Shown in pieces: positions 12,909-22,799 of a stretch of DNA of 64,000 bases. Below the pieces are notes generated by a model, which was given only the letters and a program-made list of their open reading frames with translations, ran no database searches and was not told the origin of the DNA. The stretch comes from Oscheius onirici. Lineage: Eukaryota > Nematoda > Chromadorea > Rhabditida > Rhabditidae. Within the stretch, counting starts at the first letter, position 1; every line of letters begins with the position of its first letter. The stretch lies in assembly GCA_932521025.1 (NCBI GenBank), contig OW051473.1:496001-560000 (forward strand), written 5' to 3'. A program made the position numbers and the translations under genes.

Positions 12909-13209
12909 ACTGTTTCATTATGATGACGCCAATAAACGTTTGTGAATCACAATGTCTGAACTGTTCTTTCTCGAAGGTACTGTTAGCAACTTGAAATTGT
13001 ATTGAAAAATTTCAATTATTATTGTGACTGAAAATTAGCTTTTACGCATTTTGGAAAGCTGCCTATCTACAACGAAAACCAACTGGTTAGCGGCCCGTTC
13101 TTTTTGTCTTATTTAATCGTTTCATCGTTCACTCATGCTCGGTAGAGACGGTTGGACATAGCATTTTGCCGAACGTTTTTAAGACTTAGACGCAAACGTT
13201 TCCGGAAAA
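12909..13209. other. Intergenic, no gene seen
   Basis: Only the 3' flank of the small membrane-protein gene (AATAAA near 12930) and the upstream flank of the next gene are present. Confidence 0.6.
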
Positions 13210-13551
13210 ATGAACTATCATTTTATATTTCTGCTTATTTCTGTTGCTGCCGTCCTCGGAGACTATACCTGCTACAAGGGCACACACTTGGCCACAGGAC
13301 CAAGAAAGTTGGACCAAGTTCAATGTCTCAGAAGATGTTTTATCAAGAAGACTATGAACGACGTAGGAAGCGTTATTCGCCAGAACTATGGGTGTGCAAG
13401 TCAGGGAGAAGAAGAGTGCCCCGATGTTGTCAGTAGGCTCGCGTTTCATGCAGAGCAAAACAGTATAGAGTATGTATGTTGTTTATCTGAGAATGTGGCA
13501 CAACCATGCAATGTGGCACAACCATGCAATGTGGCTACCCTCAAAGGATGA
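13210..13551 (+). CDS. Small secreted cysteine-rich protein, three-finger (Ly6-like) candidate
   Basis: A single exon of 113 codons. Residues 1-18 form a signal peptide (MNYHFIFLLISVAAVLG). The mature part has the spacing of Ly6/uPAR or nematode ET-type three-finger domains: CY near the start, CLRRC, GC, EC, then the CC pair and a final CN (YVCC...PCN). No GPI-anchor tail is seen. Near the C-terminus an 18-bp unit encoding NVAQPC is repeated in tandem, so the final CN motif is present twice. The role is unknown; such proteins are often receptor modulators or secreted ligands. Confidence 0.65.
   Translation: MNYHFIFLLISVAAVLGDYTCYKGTHLATGPRKLDQVQCLRRCFIKKTMNDVGSVIRQNYGCASQGEEECPDVVSRLAFHAEQNSIEYVCCLSENVAQPCNVAQPCNVATLKG
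13496..13531 (+). repeat. In-frame 18-bp tandem duplication in the Ly6-like gene
   Basis: AATGTGGCACAACCATGC occurs twice in direct tandem, followed by a third partial start AATGTGGC. It keeps the reading frame and duplicates the residues NVAQPC. Confidence 0.9.
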
Positions 13552-13932
13552 GTAAATAAATTCGTTAGCTTTCATGACAGATAGATCATTCTCCTCTTCA
13601 AATATCCAAAAGTAAGAAATCTTCCACTTAGAATGATCAGTTTCATCACGACATGGCTATTGCTGCTTGATCTGCTATCCTTTAATAAAAACGCTAGTTA
13701 AAAGGCTTACAGGATCTGACATAAATCTCAAGGCGGCACCAATCAAAGGTAGACTATCAGGCCGAAATGGTGGTGATAAAACAATTTTCGTTCAGCTTTG
13801 ACACATTTCTCGCGAACATAATAGGCATCCTTTTCTGTGTTTCGTTTCTTATTTTTTTAAATTAAGGTCTTGCTCTGCTTGACCCTCTTTGCTGATATCT
13901 TCTTCGACTTTATTTTTCAGTTTACCTCCAAG
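13552..13932. other. Intergenic, no gene seen
   Basis: No coding feature is supported. The right end has a TTTATTTTTCAG acceptor just before the next ATG, a possible trans-splice site. Confidence 0.6.
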
Positions 13933-15059
13933 ATGACTTCCAATACCTATCGACGCTACTACGAGACTTTTGATTTCAATGAAGGGAGACGCTTTCCGGA
14001 AGAGGATGCTATTCTACAGTTGAATAATGATCTGTTCCACCTTGTTGACGATGTCGTGGCTCTCCACGACAAGGCAAAGCAGTTTCTTTCTTATCCAGTT
14101 ACCAATTGGAGGAACTGCTACCGTCTTTCTCTTCTTCTCCTTGATGCCAAGACTCTGGAATCACAGCTGGTCAGCAATTTCACGAAGCTAGAGCAGTATT
14201 GGTTCTACTATCGTAATCGAGTGAATCCAGGACGTCGGGAATCGTTTGTTCAGTTTTTCGAAACAACTGGAAGCTCGGTTTCTTTCGACAGTGTAACAGG
14301 ACTCGTTCGCGCTCATTGGATGAACTTGAAAAATTTGTCGGCAAAAATGAAAAATGTGCTTCCCGAGGAGGACGAGAAACTTCCTGATTCACAGCAACAA
14401 GAAATTCAAACGACGTTCCAGCTGTTGCAACAAAAAATGGAGGAACTAGAACAAACAGCCTTGTTTCTACAAAGGCACAGTGCAGGCGATATGAGACGGT
14501 TAGAAGGCAGGATTGAAAACTTGGAAAATGAGTTCAACAGTGCTCAACGCTTAACCAGAGCCGGTAAAACACAAAGGTCTGAGAAGGATGGCAATGCACA
14601 GTCAGGACAGGTTTGAACAAAGTTAGATGTATCAAGCATTAGTATTTAGATGGATGGATGTGCTGGCCAAGCTAATGCGAACGTCTGCGGTGGAAAACCG
14701 TCTGTACCAGTACATGTAAGTATCTAAAAAGTTAATTGGCTAAAGCACTGTAACTACTAATGCACAAAATATTTAGGTTCTACCTGAGCAACAAGAAAAT
14801 CAACCTCTGAGACACAACAAACGAATTTGGTGCAAGAACATTTCTGATAGTTTTCATGAAGAACCTGTAAACAAATCGAAGGTACAAAATTTGTGCACTG
14901 ACGCCAGAAGCTTCTTGCTAGCACCGTCTTAAAGTGAACTTTCAGAACCGCAACTTGGAAGAAACGAAGTCAAGCGGCGAGAAAATTATTTTCAAAGTCT
15001 CCACAAAACCTTCAAAGATCCTGGATATTAACAACAACGACATAGTGGGTCGTATCTAA
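13933..15059 (+). CDS. Coiled-coil protein, unidentified
   Basis: The ATG at 13933 sits 13 nt after a TTTTTCAG acceptor, a likely trans-splice site. Exon 1 (about 228 codons) is mostly helical and acidic, with a leucine- and glutamine-rich coiled coil over the last third (IQTTFQLLQQKMEELEQTAL). Short exons follow in phase: one beginning MDGCAGQANANVC, one beginning VLPEQQENQP and one beginning NRNLEETK, ending with TAA at 15057-15059. There is no signal peptide or membrane segment, so it is likely cytoplasmic or nuclear. The function is unknown. Confidence 0.6.
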
Positions 15060-15557
15060 AGATACTAATTTAGCACTTTTTAGCAAAGTTCCGCTGTCAA
15101 ACCGCTCAGTTCATTGCCTGTACTCAAATCTACAGTAATCTTCATTCCAGAAAACGGGGAGTCAAAAAAGTGAGAATTCGATAACAAAAGTCTTTGATAG
15201 ATTTCCTACTGACTGATTCTCATCATTGAGAACAGTCATCATATCTAATCGGTCATCTATTGTAACGGGATTGTAGTGATGCTATATTATACAATTTTTG
15301 ATGGGCAATAAACGGTTTTGGACACAACGGACCTAACAACAGAAGATTCCCGAAAACATAAACACAGAAGTGTGTTCAAATTTTCAACCTGGTCTCATTT
15401 TGCAAAGGTCAAACAGTCATAAATTTGTCTCATTTCCACTTTTTCACCCGTTTCTCTAGATTCGCTGGCAGTAAAAGCCCGATACATGTAGCGAAATATT
15501 TGTTCGCGACCCATATTTCGGTTGAAAAGGCCGAACGCCCGATATGCTTTCATCATT
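15060..15557. other. Intergenic, no gene seen
   Basis: AT-rich flank without supported coding or RNA features. Confidence 0.6.
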
Positions 15558-16106
15558 ATGTTTCGTCTTCTCATTACTCTCTGTCTGACCGCTGCCGCTA
15601 CGGCCTTGTCCGCTAATGAAAAATTAAAACAGTGCTGTTCTACTTTACAAGGTGCAGATAGGGAATGTGTCGACAAGTTCTGCGATTTTAATGGGATCTC
15701 CCAAACTAATGTTGGTTAATTATTCGCTCAGTTACATTATAGTACTGTTTAAGGTTCTCTTTTTCCTCTCCACCTGTACTTAACGCGGGCCGACTGTTGG
15801 AAACATGTGGGACTGTGCTTCTCTCCGCCACGACCATTCTGCTTGTTGTATTGTAAGTTTTTCTGAGCCATAGTGTGAACCAGGACAAAACGTGACAGAT
15901 TATTTAAAAAGCACAGTTGACTCTATAAAATTGGGGTTTTTCAGAACAAAGGAGTAGCTGAAGGATGTCTCCCGTACTGTCGTGCTCAGGAAGGAGTTCC
16001 CACCAACTACGTCGACTATCTCTTCTGTATGGACGATTTCAACCTCATCCGCGACTGTTTCCAAGAGCATTTGGAGAAGAATGAGCCTTTCAAGAAGGTC
16101 TACTAG
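15558..16106 (+). pseudogene. DB-module secreted protein gene with an in-frame stop
   Basis: The ATG at 15558 opens a signal peptide (MFRLLITLCLTAAATA). The cysteine pattern of the nematode DB module follows: KQCCSTLQGADRECVDKFC in exon 1, then GNMWDCASLRHDHSACC in exon 2 and NKGVAEGCLPYC in exon 3, ending KKVY and TAG at 16104-16106. Exon 2 begins at 15754 after a 43-nt intron and reads VLFFLSTCT, then TAA at 15781-15783, then RGPTVGNMWDC in the same frame. No AG acceptor lies between the stop and the conserved MWDC block, so splicing cannot remove it. Either this is a recent pseudogene, the stop is read through, or there is a sequence error. DB proteins are small secreted proteins of unknown function. 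Confidence 0.7.
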
Positions 16107-16230
16107 ATTCGATTCTTTAGTATTACCATTTTATACCGGGTGTGATAAAAAAACATTCAAGCAAATTTTCCAGTATAAACTACAGATGCCGATTGTTCCA
16201 GTAGAAGACTAAAAATCAGTTTTGACAAAG

Positions 16231-16600
16231 CTAAGAAACTAACTTCTCAACTGTGAACGGCAGCTTAGTCCGTTCTCTTGAGCAAATTCTGTCGTCATGA
16301 TTTGCTGCTTTTCCAGGGCAGCCGCAGGAAGCTGTTCCGCCTCTACTGTTTCCGATATAACCAATTGTATGGAATCTAATGTTCATGTTTACTTGAACTA
16401 AGAACTTACTTGTTGAGAACTTTGCTGACACAGCTATGCGTCACTCCTACATTCCTGGCTATGTCGATTTTTTTCACGCCAGCCTGATACAGATTGATGA
16501 TCTTCTCTCTGTCACAGTTCAAAAGAGGTCTTCCAGCAATGTAGGCTCTTCCGTACTTGTTTCTCTTCTGTTCACGATGACCTAAACTTTTGGTTTCTCG
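16231..16600 (-). CDS. Paired-domain (PAI subdomain) DNA-binding protein, 5' end not resolved
   Basis: The minus-strand exon at about 16597-16413 encodes the N-terminal paired (PAX) subdomain: GRAYIAGRPLLNCDREKI, then AGVKKIDIARNVGVTHSCVSKVLNK, with the helix-turn-helix core. After a GTAAGT intron the last exon (to 16231) encodes FHTIGYIGNSRGGTASCGC and a short cysteine/arginine-rich tail. The RED subdomain and a homeodomain are absent, as in C. elegans npax genes, so it probably acts as a small nuclear DNA-binding regulator. The frame is open upstream into 16610, but a TAA precedes it and no start was found; an upstream exon is needed. Confidence 0.75.
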
Positions 16601-16699
16601 TTAGTTAAAGCCACTCTTTGGTCAGGCAGTTTTCTGTCAAAATCGTCCTCAAGAGAGATGGCTCTGGATTCGATTTTACTAGAAACGGTAAGAGATTCG

Positions 16700-17460
16700 G
16701 CACTTTGTGAAAAACATCAAATATAGAAGGTAATAATGGAAACATCTTGGGTCAACTAGAACTCAAGTCGCTAGGCGAAAAGAGGGCCATTTTGATCTCG
16801 GCGCATCAATTATGAGTCTAACGTTCAGAAAAAATAGTGATATGTTATCCGAAGAAAAGTAGCGTTACATGGGTTCTTAGCGGTTCGTTTTCTCTTTGTA
16901 TAGGGAGCCAAGTGTTTGAAAAACTAGTGTAGACTGACAAGATTAGAAACTGGAAATTTATAACGTAAAAAAACTGCCGATGTCTTCATCTTCCGGTTAC
17001 ATCTTTATCTTCCGGCTACAGAAATCTTTGTAATTCAGAAAGCTCTTTGAAAAAAAATATCTTACAAAATTTTTCATAAGATATAATAACCTTGCAAACA
17101 TACACAATGCGAAAACGGATTAATCGCATATTTCATCAATCTTTTGTTTGAAGTTGATGTCGGCGCTTAGAAGTTAAAAGAAGGTATCGATTCAGTCAGA
17201 TACGAGAAAAATTAATTAGCACCCAGCATCAATCCACAAAACCACAAAAAGTCCTTAATTTTTCTCTGTTTGCCTAAGTTTTTTCTTTGGTGTCGAGATC
17301 AATTTCGGCATCTCGCTAATTAGCTTGTCCGCTTGTTTAATTAAGATCACATCGTCCGTCTACCGGCTGATTGTTGTGCACACTGCGCAATTAACAAGAT
17401 CCCGTTGTTGCGATAGCTTAAGACAAAAACATATGCCCGAACATTTATTTCATACAAAAA
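16700..17460. other. Intergenic, no gene seen
   Basis: AT-rich DNA. A short imperfect direct repeat (ATCTTCCGGTTACATCTTT / ATCTTCCGGCTACA) lies near 16985-17025. No gene is supported. Confidence 0.6.
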
Positions 17461-17777
17461 TCAGTGTCTAGAGATCCGGTAGATTTTATCTCCAGTAGTA
17501 GCATTGATATATACTTCGTGGTCTTCCCAAGTAGCGAAAACATTAACTTCGAGGCGTCTGCTTTGATCAATGTCTAGGATCTCAGAAACAAATAAGCAAA
17601 ACACTGCCGTCCATTCATATGCGGCCACACTGAGAGTAGCTTCAAAGAGGTTGTGTTTTGTATTAAAAGTTGCCTACTGTATTGGTCGCAGTGATTGTAT
17701 TCTATGTATGCCACGATATTGCCGCAGTTGGGAACAAACGTAATAGCAATCATGCTTAAAAAGACCAGACGTAGCAT
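17461..17777 (-). CDS. Small secreted protein, structure uncertain
   Basis: The ATG at 17777 begins a clear signal peptide (MLRLVFLSMIAITFVPNCG). A second, more protein-like frame (NLFEATLSVAAYEWTAVF through VYINATTGDKIYRIS) runs to a stop at 17461. The two frames join only if an unusual 41-nt intron (donor GTGGCA, acceptor CAGTAG) is used; otherwise one frameshift separates them and the gene is broken. No family is recognised. Confidence 0.4.
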
Positions 17778-17914
17778 ACTTAGCGGATGGTAACCCTGAA
17801 ATATCTTAACTTTAGGAAAACTGAAACATCTACCAAATGCCACAAGGAGAACAACGTCTTAACGGCAAATATCAAGTAGGTTAAATAAAGTGTCGGTGCA
17901 AACACATATAAATC

Positions 17915-18130
17915 TCAATGTTGTTTGAAAACATTGGTGTGAAAACTAGTACATTTGATGTCCGGACTGATGAGAAAGTTGGACACTTCAAAAAGGCAAA
18001 CATTAAACAAAAGTTTGTTCCCAGCAAAGATCCATGTCCAGTTCTTGGTTCCTCGATTTTTAGATGTGCACACAATTCCGAACACTAGAGCTTGGGAGAC
18101 GTGGATTGTCATTCCGAACAAAATGGACAT
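17915..18130 (-). CDS. Possible small secreted protein (71 codons)
   Basis: A single open frame begins MSILFGMTIHVSQALVFG, which resembles a signal peptide, and is followed by a basic, cysteine-containing tail. Support is weak: there is no homology and the length is close to chance for AT-rich DNA. It is listed because it sits between two other small secreted-type ORFs on the same strand. Confidence 0.25.
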   Translation of the reverse strand: MSILFGMTIHVSQALVFGIVCTSKNRGTKNWTWIFAGNKLLFNVCLFEVSNFLISPDIKCTSFHTNVFKQH

Positions 18131-18201
18131 CTTTATAGGCTTGTGGTTTCAGCTGCACTCCACGAAAAAGCGATGGTACTTTTTCATTTAGTGGAACTTC
18201 T

Positions 18202-18509
18202 CTAAGCTGAGGTGAAGTTTTCAAAATTCATGACAAAATAGCAGAAATGTTCCCATCCGTCGCCACTGTTGAAGTAGATAACGCGTTGTCCTTTCAAAAT
18301 TGCCTCCATCCACGGAACTTCCATATTGACAATATTACCATCAGAATGATTTAAATATTTATGTCCCTTGTCATCAACCTAAATCTTAACTTTTTACACA
18401 AAGTATACTAAAACCTGATAGTTTTTCACATATCCATGCTCCTTTGTCACGCCAGCTAGTTGGATTCCATTGTTCACATGAGTAATCGCAAGAACAACAA
18501 GATAAACGG
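18202..18509 (-). CDS. Small secreted-type protein, 5' end missing
   Basis: A hydrophobic leader (LSVYLVVLAITHVNNG) is followed by KEHGYVKNYQ. After a 36-nt intron (18415 to 18378) comes VDDKGHKYLNHSDGNIVN and more, ending at a TAG at 18202. In frame upstream there is a TGA and no ATG. A one-base shift would connect it to an ATG near 18552, so it may be a recent frameshift relic. Confidence 0.35.
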
Positions 18510-18561
18510 ATAAAGAAAGTTTTCAAATTTCGTCTTTTTATATGATTTAAACATATTTTCA

Positions 18562-19752
18562 GAGACGTTCGGAGCAAATCTGTTCTGTCGGTAGGTGCCC
18601 TTCTTTAATCTGATGATTGTTTAGTTTACAAGGGTCGTTCTGGTCAAAAGACCGGAATCATTGCTGATCTTTGCTTCTCTACTGTGAGAGATCCTGCCAC
18701 GTACAGTCAAGCGATTCGAAACTGCGAAAATGACGGAGGTCAACTGTTCATCCCAAATAGTGATCAAGACTTGGCTAGAGTCGTGAAATTGATCAACGGC
18801 ACGATCAACAAGTTTTGGATCGGTGGAGGAACTTTGTTCTTCAGAAGTTGCGAAAGAGTCAGGCCTAATTTGGGCGGAATCGAACCAGCGCTCACTTTCA
18901 CAGTTGAGGACACTAGAAAGGGAGTACTTGGATACACCAAGACAAGATTAGCTACAGAACAGTGAGTTTCAGATTTGCTTTGATTCGAACGGCCAACAAC
19001 AAGTTAGATTCCGTTTTATCAAAAGCTGGTGCTGCAAAACGTGATTTGTGTTTCTGGAAATCACTACAAAACATCCAGATTCCTGTATATTTGCACCAAG
19101 TCTTTCAAGAACGAGGATTCTTCTCAGTGTCTCCGCGGTTCTGGTTTGGTATGAACTATTCTGATCAACAAGTTGACTTTCAGATCACCGATAAATGCCG
19201 GCTGCAAACAGCGTTTTCACCTGCTGGTATGCTGTTCGGATGTATACCAGGCGGACCTCTCGAAGTCGGAGACAAAATAAGCTTCTATTCGGTTCAACCG
19301 GCCAGCACCTGGTGGCACTTTAACTTGTTCTCATCCAAATTCTTCGTTTCTTTCCATTGTTCTGTGAGGCAGGATGCTGGCGAGGTGAGTTATACTCCAC
19401 TGCAATTAATATCGTAAGAGTTTCAGCTGGTTACGTCTTGGAAAAATGGACGAAATGTGGTCACCGAATAAATTCTAGGAGTCCCGAACTGGAAACCTTT
19501 CCCTTACACTACCGGAAATCTGGAAAAGACTACTATCCAGTACCTGGAAGATAAACTTCTGGTCAGTACCAATAACGTTCTAACCTCTTTCTAGGTTACC
19601 GTCGCGACAGCTTCTCCTACTCTTTCCCACACAAGATCAGAGACTACGCATACCTAGCGATATATGGTCTGCAACATCCTGTTCAAAACGTTACTGTGGC
19701 TAGAGAAGGCAAGCTGTACGGATTGCCTGTCTCTGGCACTACGAACGCGTAA
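18562..19752 (+). pseudogene. C-type lectin plus galectin fusion gene with an in-frame stop; 5' end missing
   Basis: After a TTTTCAG acceptor the first visible exon encodes EQICSVVYKG. The next holds a C-type lectin-like fold (TYSQAIRNCENDGGQLF, NKFWIGGG) and the third finishes it (FLYICTKSF). A 35-nt intron leads into a galectin-like region: PLEVGDKISFYSVQPASTWW, then SFHCSVRQDAGE, TSWKNGRNVVTE, NWKPFPYTTGN and DSFSYSFPHKIRDYAYLAIYG, ending TTNA and TAA at 19752. The exon carrying NVVTE runs straight on into ILGVPNWKP but through TAA at 19469-19471. No intron of reasonable size removes that codon. The product would be a secreted sugar-binding protein with two lectin folds. The first exon with a signal peptide was not found. 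Confidence 0.6.
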
Positions 19753-19893
19753 TGGCAGTGATTTTTGAAATAAATAAGTGATAAATGTACACTAAATATA
19801 AAATATAAATAAATGGTCAATGTATACTTCAGATCTCAGCTGACAGATAAGAGCTGATAGCTGAAAAGACTCACGAATACTTCCAGCACATTG

Positions 19894-19954
19894 TTTGGCT
19901 AAGTATAGTGGTAACTACTGCACGTGGACATAGCTGGGATTTAAATCAACCAAA
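19894..19954 (+). pseudogene. tRNA-like relic
   Basis: A D-arm similar to the tRNA-Asp at 8844 (AAGTATAGTGGTAACTAC) and short pairing ends (TTTGG with CCAAA) are visible, but the segment is about 10 nt too short and the T-arm is altered (GATTTAAATC). It is probably a decayed tRNA. The rest of 19753-20186 shows no gene. Confidence 0.35.
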
Positions 19955-20186
19955 TCGGTTTTGTTAATATTTCTGGATAACTCTGATCTCTTGGTCCAAT
20001 TATGACATTCATGGCGCATCCAGACAGTGATTTTCGCTGTCTCTCCCGACGGCGTACCAACAAAAAGTGATAAGGATTATGTCTGGCGGCGACATTTTGA
20101 ATTAATGGAAGTTTCCCGTTACGAAAAGGATATCTTCCGTAAAAAGTTTCAATTATAAGCGGAGCGAGGAAGATCTTACTACGAAT

Positions 20187-21448
20187 ATGTTTCTGCCCTA
20201 CCTGTCATTGGCCGTCTTCTGGGTGTCGACGTTGTTTCTAACGTTTTCCATCTACCTTGTTCTTCATCCCAATCGATATACAGGAGTATTCATTCAAAGT
20301 AGAAATGGTGGCAATGACCTACAATATCATTTTGGTGAAGAATATACGATACATTGCCAGGTGAACGTAACGTTTTGAAAGCAATCGGAGCCATTTCAGG
20401 AAAGATCCATCCCAATTGGAGAGTGGGCTCCGAGCATTTATAAAATCTCTCAAATGAAGCCTTGGACGCACGTACGCGATTTTAATATATGCAGAACTCA
20501 CAAAATTCAGATATTCTGTTTATCCGCATTTTTGGCTTCGGGTCTATTCCGTACACTGGCCGCACTGTCCATTGGGTTTAAAAAGTTGGAAAAGTCTTCA
20601 ACGAATCCTGATCACATTCTTATCGCTGCGGTTTATGTGGTCAACGAGGCTTTGTTGAGTTCAATGCTGTTTGGAATTCTCTACATTCTATTGAAGCAAG
20701 ATAATGGTAAGTTTAAAATTTTCATAATACATACCAAATCTTACTATATGGTTTGTTGAAAAAGTCGACGACATACAGTAACTATTTTATTCTGTTCGAG
20801 ACCACCCATTTTGGCGCTTTTTCGAAAATGGTTTTAAAATTCCTTCTGCAGTTCTCACCGAAACATTGTTTTTCTGTTCTTTTTTTGAAAGCGCGTCAAT
20901 ATTGTTGTCCTCGAACAGAATTAAATCATCGACTTTTTGAACAAACCATAGTAACATCAACATCCGAACTATTAAGTCACGTCTTTTCCTTTTATGTTGG
21001 GCCTCGTTTACATCTGCTTCTTTGTAAAAATGTGTTGCTCGTTATGGCATACGGTAAGATATAATAACAGTAAAGTTGTCAATTTACTCAGGGCTACAAA
21101 TTCCTGACTGTACTTCGATTGGGTTTTTTAACAATTGCTGCCGTTCCAGCCGCCTCGAATTGGATCAACTTCGGATCGTATTTGAATGAACGATCCTGTG
21201 ACTTATTTAGCAAGTTTTGAATCATTTGCTTAACTAAACATTGTTTTCCAGCCACACCATCCAGAGCTCTTTGTGAATGGATTGGAGTTTTCGCTCTCGT
21301 ATGTCCAGACGTTTTCGATCTCTTTCAAATCGTATCTATACTTATGAAGAAAAAGAAGAGTACTGCTAAAACCCTTTACATGGAAATTATGGACAGAAAA
21401 AGCGCAAAAGCGCCACCAGGTCATCATGTGATCACTGTGAATGAATGA
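20187..21448 (+). CDS. Multi-pass membrane protein, FRAG1/DRAM/PGAP2-like
   Basis: Five exons. Exon 1 (MFLPYLSLAVFWVSTLFLTF) is a first membrane span. Exon 2 carries EWAPSIYKISQ and a conserved-looking THVRDFNICRTHKIQ segment, then two spans. Exon 3 (VTSFPFMLGLVYICFFVKM) and exon 4 (YKFLTVLRLGFLTIAAVPA) add spans. Exon 5 carries RALCEWIGVFALVCPDVFD, a fifth or sixth span and a basic tail ending ITVNE. The order (PSI motif, His/Arg segment, C-terminal CEW..VFA span) fits the FRAG1/DRAM/Sfk1 family. Members include PGAP2, a GPI-anchor remodelling factor, and lysosomal DRAM proteins. Family membership is tentative; the exact function is not inferred. The last intron uses a GCAAGT donor, and a MITE lies in the intron after exon 2. 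Confidence 0.65.
20747..20950. mobile_element. MITE, about 204 bp, mariner-type TIR
   Basis: Long terminal inverted repeats: ATGGTTTGTTGAAAAAGTCGA at the left matches the reverse complement of the right end ATGGTTTGTTCAAAAAGTCGA. An inner block, ATTCTGTTCGAG, is also inverted, as is GGCGCTTTTTCGAA further in. TA flanks both ends, as expected for Tc1/mariner target duplication. There is no transposase, so it is a non-autonomous element. It sits inside an intron of the FRAG1-like gene. Confidence 0.8.
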
Positions 21449-22239
21449 TGTTTGCCACGAACATTTTCAAATTTCTTTTGGTGCGAAAAAATTTACAAAT
21501 TACACGCTTTGTCTGCCCAATTGCTGACTTTCATTTTTTCAAAGTCTTGCAGTCAGATTTCTGAAATGGTCGTCTAAATGTTCCAATCAAAACAAGGTTC
21601 CATATGTTATGGTTCCATATGTACAAGCCTATTATTGACAATTTATTGCTTGTTTTTAACATGCAGACGTGAGAAAGCACATTGACTCGAATCTTTCGGC
21701 GCATTGAAAAATATGACCGAATTTCCAAATCACAGGTTCGGGAAGCCGGCTTCGGTTACAACGTGTCTTTTGCACAGGGGACAGTACTTATTTTGTGCCG
21801 ATCTCTGGTCGCCTGTTGCTAAGTACCAAAATAATCCCACCAAAGTATGGAAGACTTTCTTTCAGTGGATGCATTCTTCCAGCTCACGTGAGTGTCAAGG
21901 AATAGAAAGTCGATAATAATAACAATAGCTTCATGTAAAAACATTCAACAAGTTAAAGGCTAGGAAGGTCACAGTTCGTGTCACATTTTTTTACCACTCT
22001 TTTCTTAAAAACGTTCTTTCCGATGAGCAATGGTTGCAAGGCGTCTTCTGGGTTTAGTCTTTGGCGTCGTGTCAGCACCCAATTCGATTGGATGAAATCG
22101 CTTCTGTGGTTGAACCCGCTCAATAACAATCCTGGAGTCGTAGTCGTCATTAATTCCGAGATCTAAATTTATCAGGTGTCTTTTTATGATTCTGTTTCTT
22201 TATTCTGTAAGTTTATGTATAACGGGTGACAACAAATAT
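21449..22239. other. Mostly intergenic; possible gene remnant
   Basis: At 21680-21810 (+) an open stretch reads RIEKYDRISKSQVREAGFG and a hydrophobic run before a stop. At 22150-22000 (-) another reads DDYDSRIVIERVQPQKRF. Either may be a terminal exon or relic, but neither could be joined to other exons in phase. Confidence 0.35.
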
Positions 22240-22560
22240 TCAGTCTGCGTATAGGCGACATTGAACGAAGTTTCCGACATTTTTTCGAATATAATTCGTA
22301 CGCCATTTTGCAAAACAGAAAATTGTCAGACTGAAAGCTTGCCTTTATGCCAAAAAGAACGAGCAAAAGGTGAAACTATTTTCATTCTGTTCCGTTGTTT
22401 TTAGAAAAGAATTGGCAAATGTATTGAAAAACGGCTAAAGCTTTTTTAAGAGTTTGAAGGAGACAACTGTATTTGCGTTGAGGAAAATTTTAACTCACTC
22501 TGGGGCCGAGTCACCAGACGCAGGACGTTCGTTGTTGGGGTTGACGATGCGGTCGGCCAT
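22240..22560 (-). CDS. Short gene of two exons, unidentified
   Basis: The ATG at 22560 follows a TTTTCATTCAG acceptor by about 17 nt, suggesting a trans-spliced start. Exon 1 (MADRIVNPNNERPASGD) ends at GTGAGT (22498). A GCTTTCAG acceptor at 22331 gives an in-phase second exon of about 30 codons, ending at 22240. The predicted product is only about 50 residues and lacks a recognised motif. Exon 1 is convincing; the remainder is a guess. Confidence 0.35.
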
Positions 22561-22799
22561 AGTTGACTTCAAGGAGCTCTGAATGAAAATCATTGAAAGC
22601 AAGAAGATCGAAGAAAGATCCAGAGTTGTTAAAATTACGAAATTCTAAGAACTGGCGAGGGATTTGAACAGTCACACGCGCAAAATTCAAATCTAGGCGT
22701 AAACAGCATGCACAAGCAACGGTGGATGGACCCGACAATGACGTAAAATTGCGATAAGCCATGGTAAGCCATGTTATGGATGTCATAGATTTATGGACA

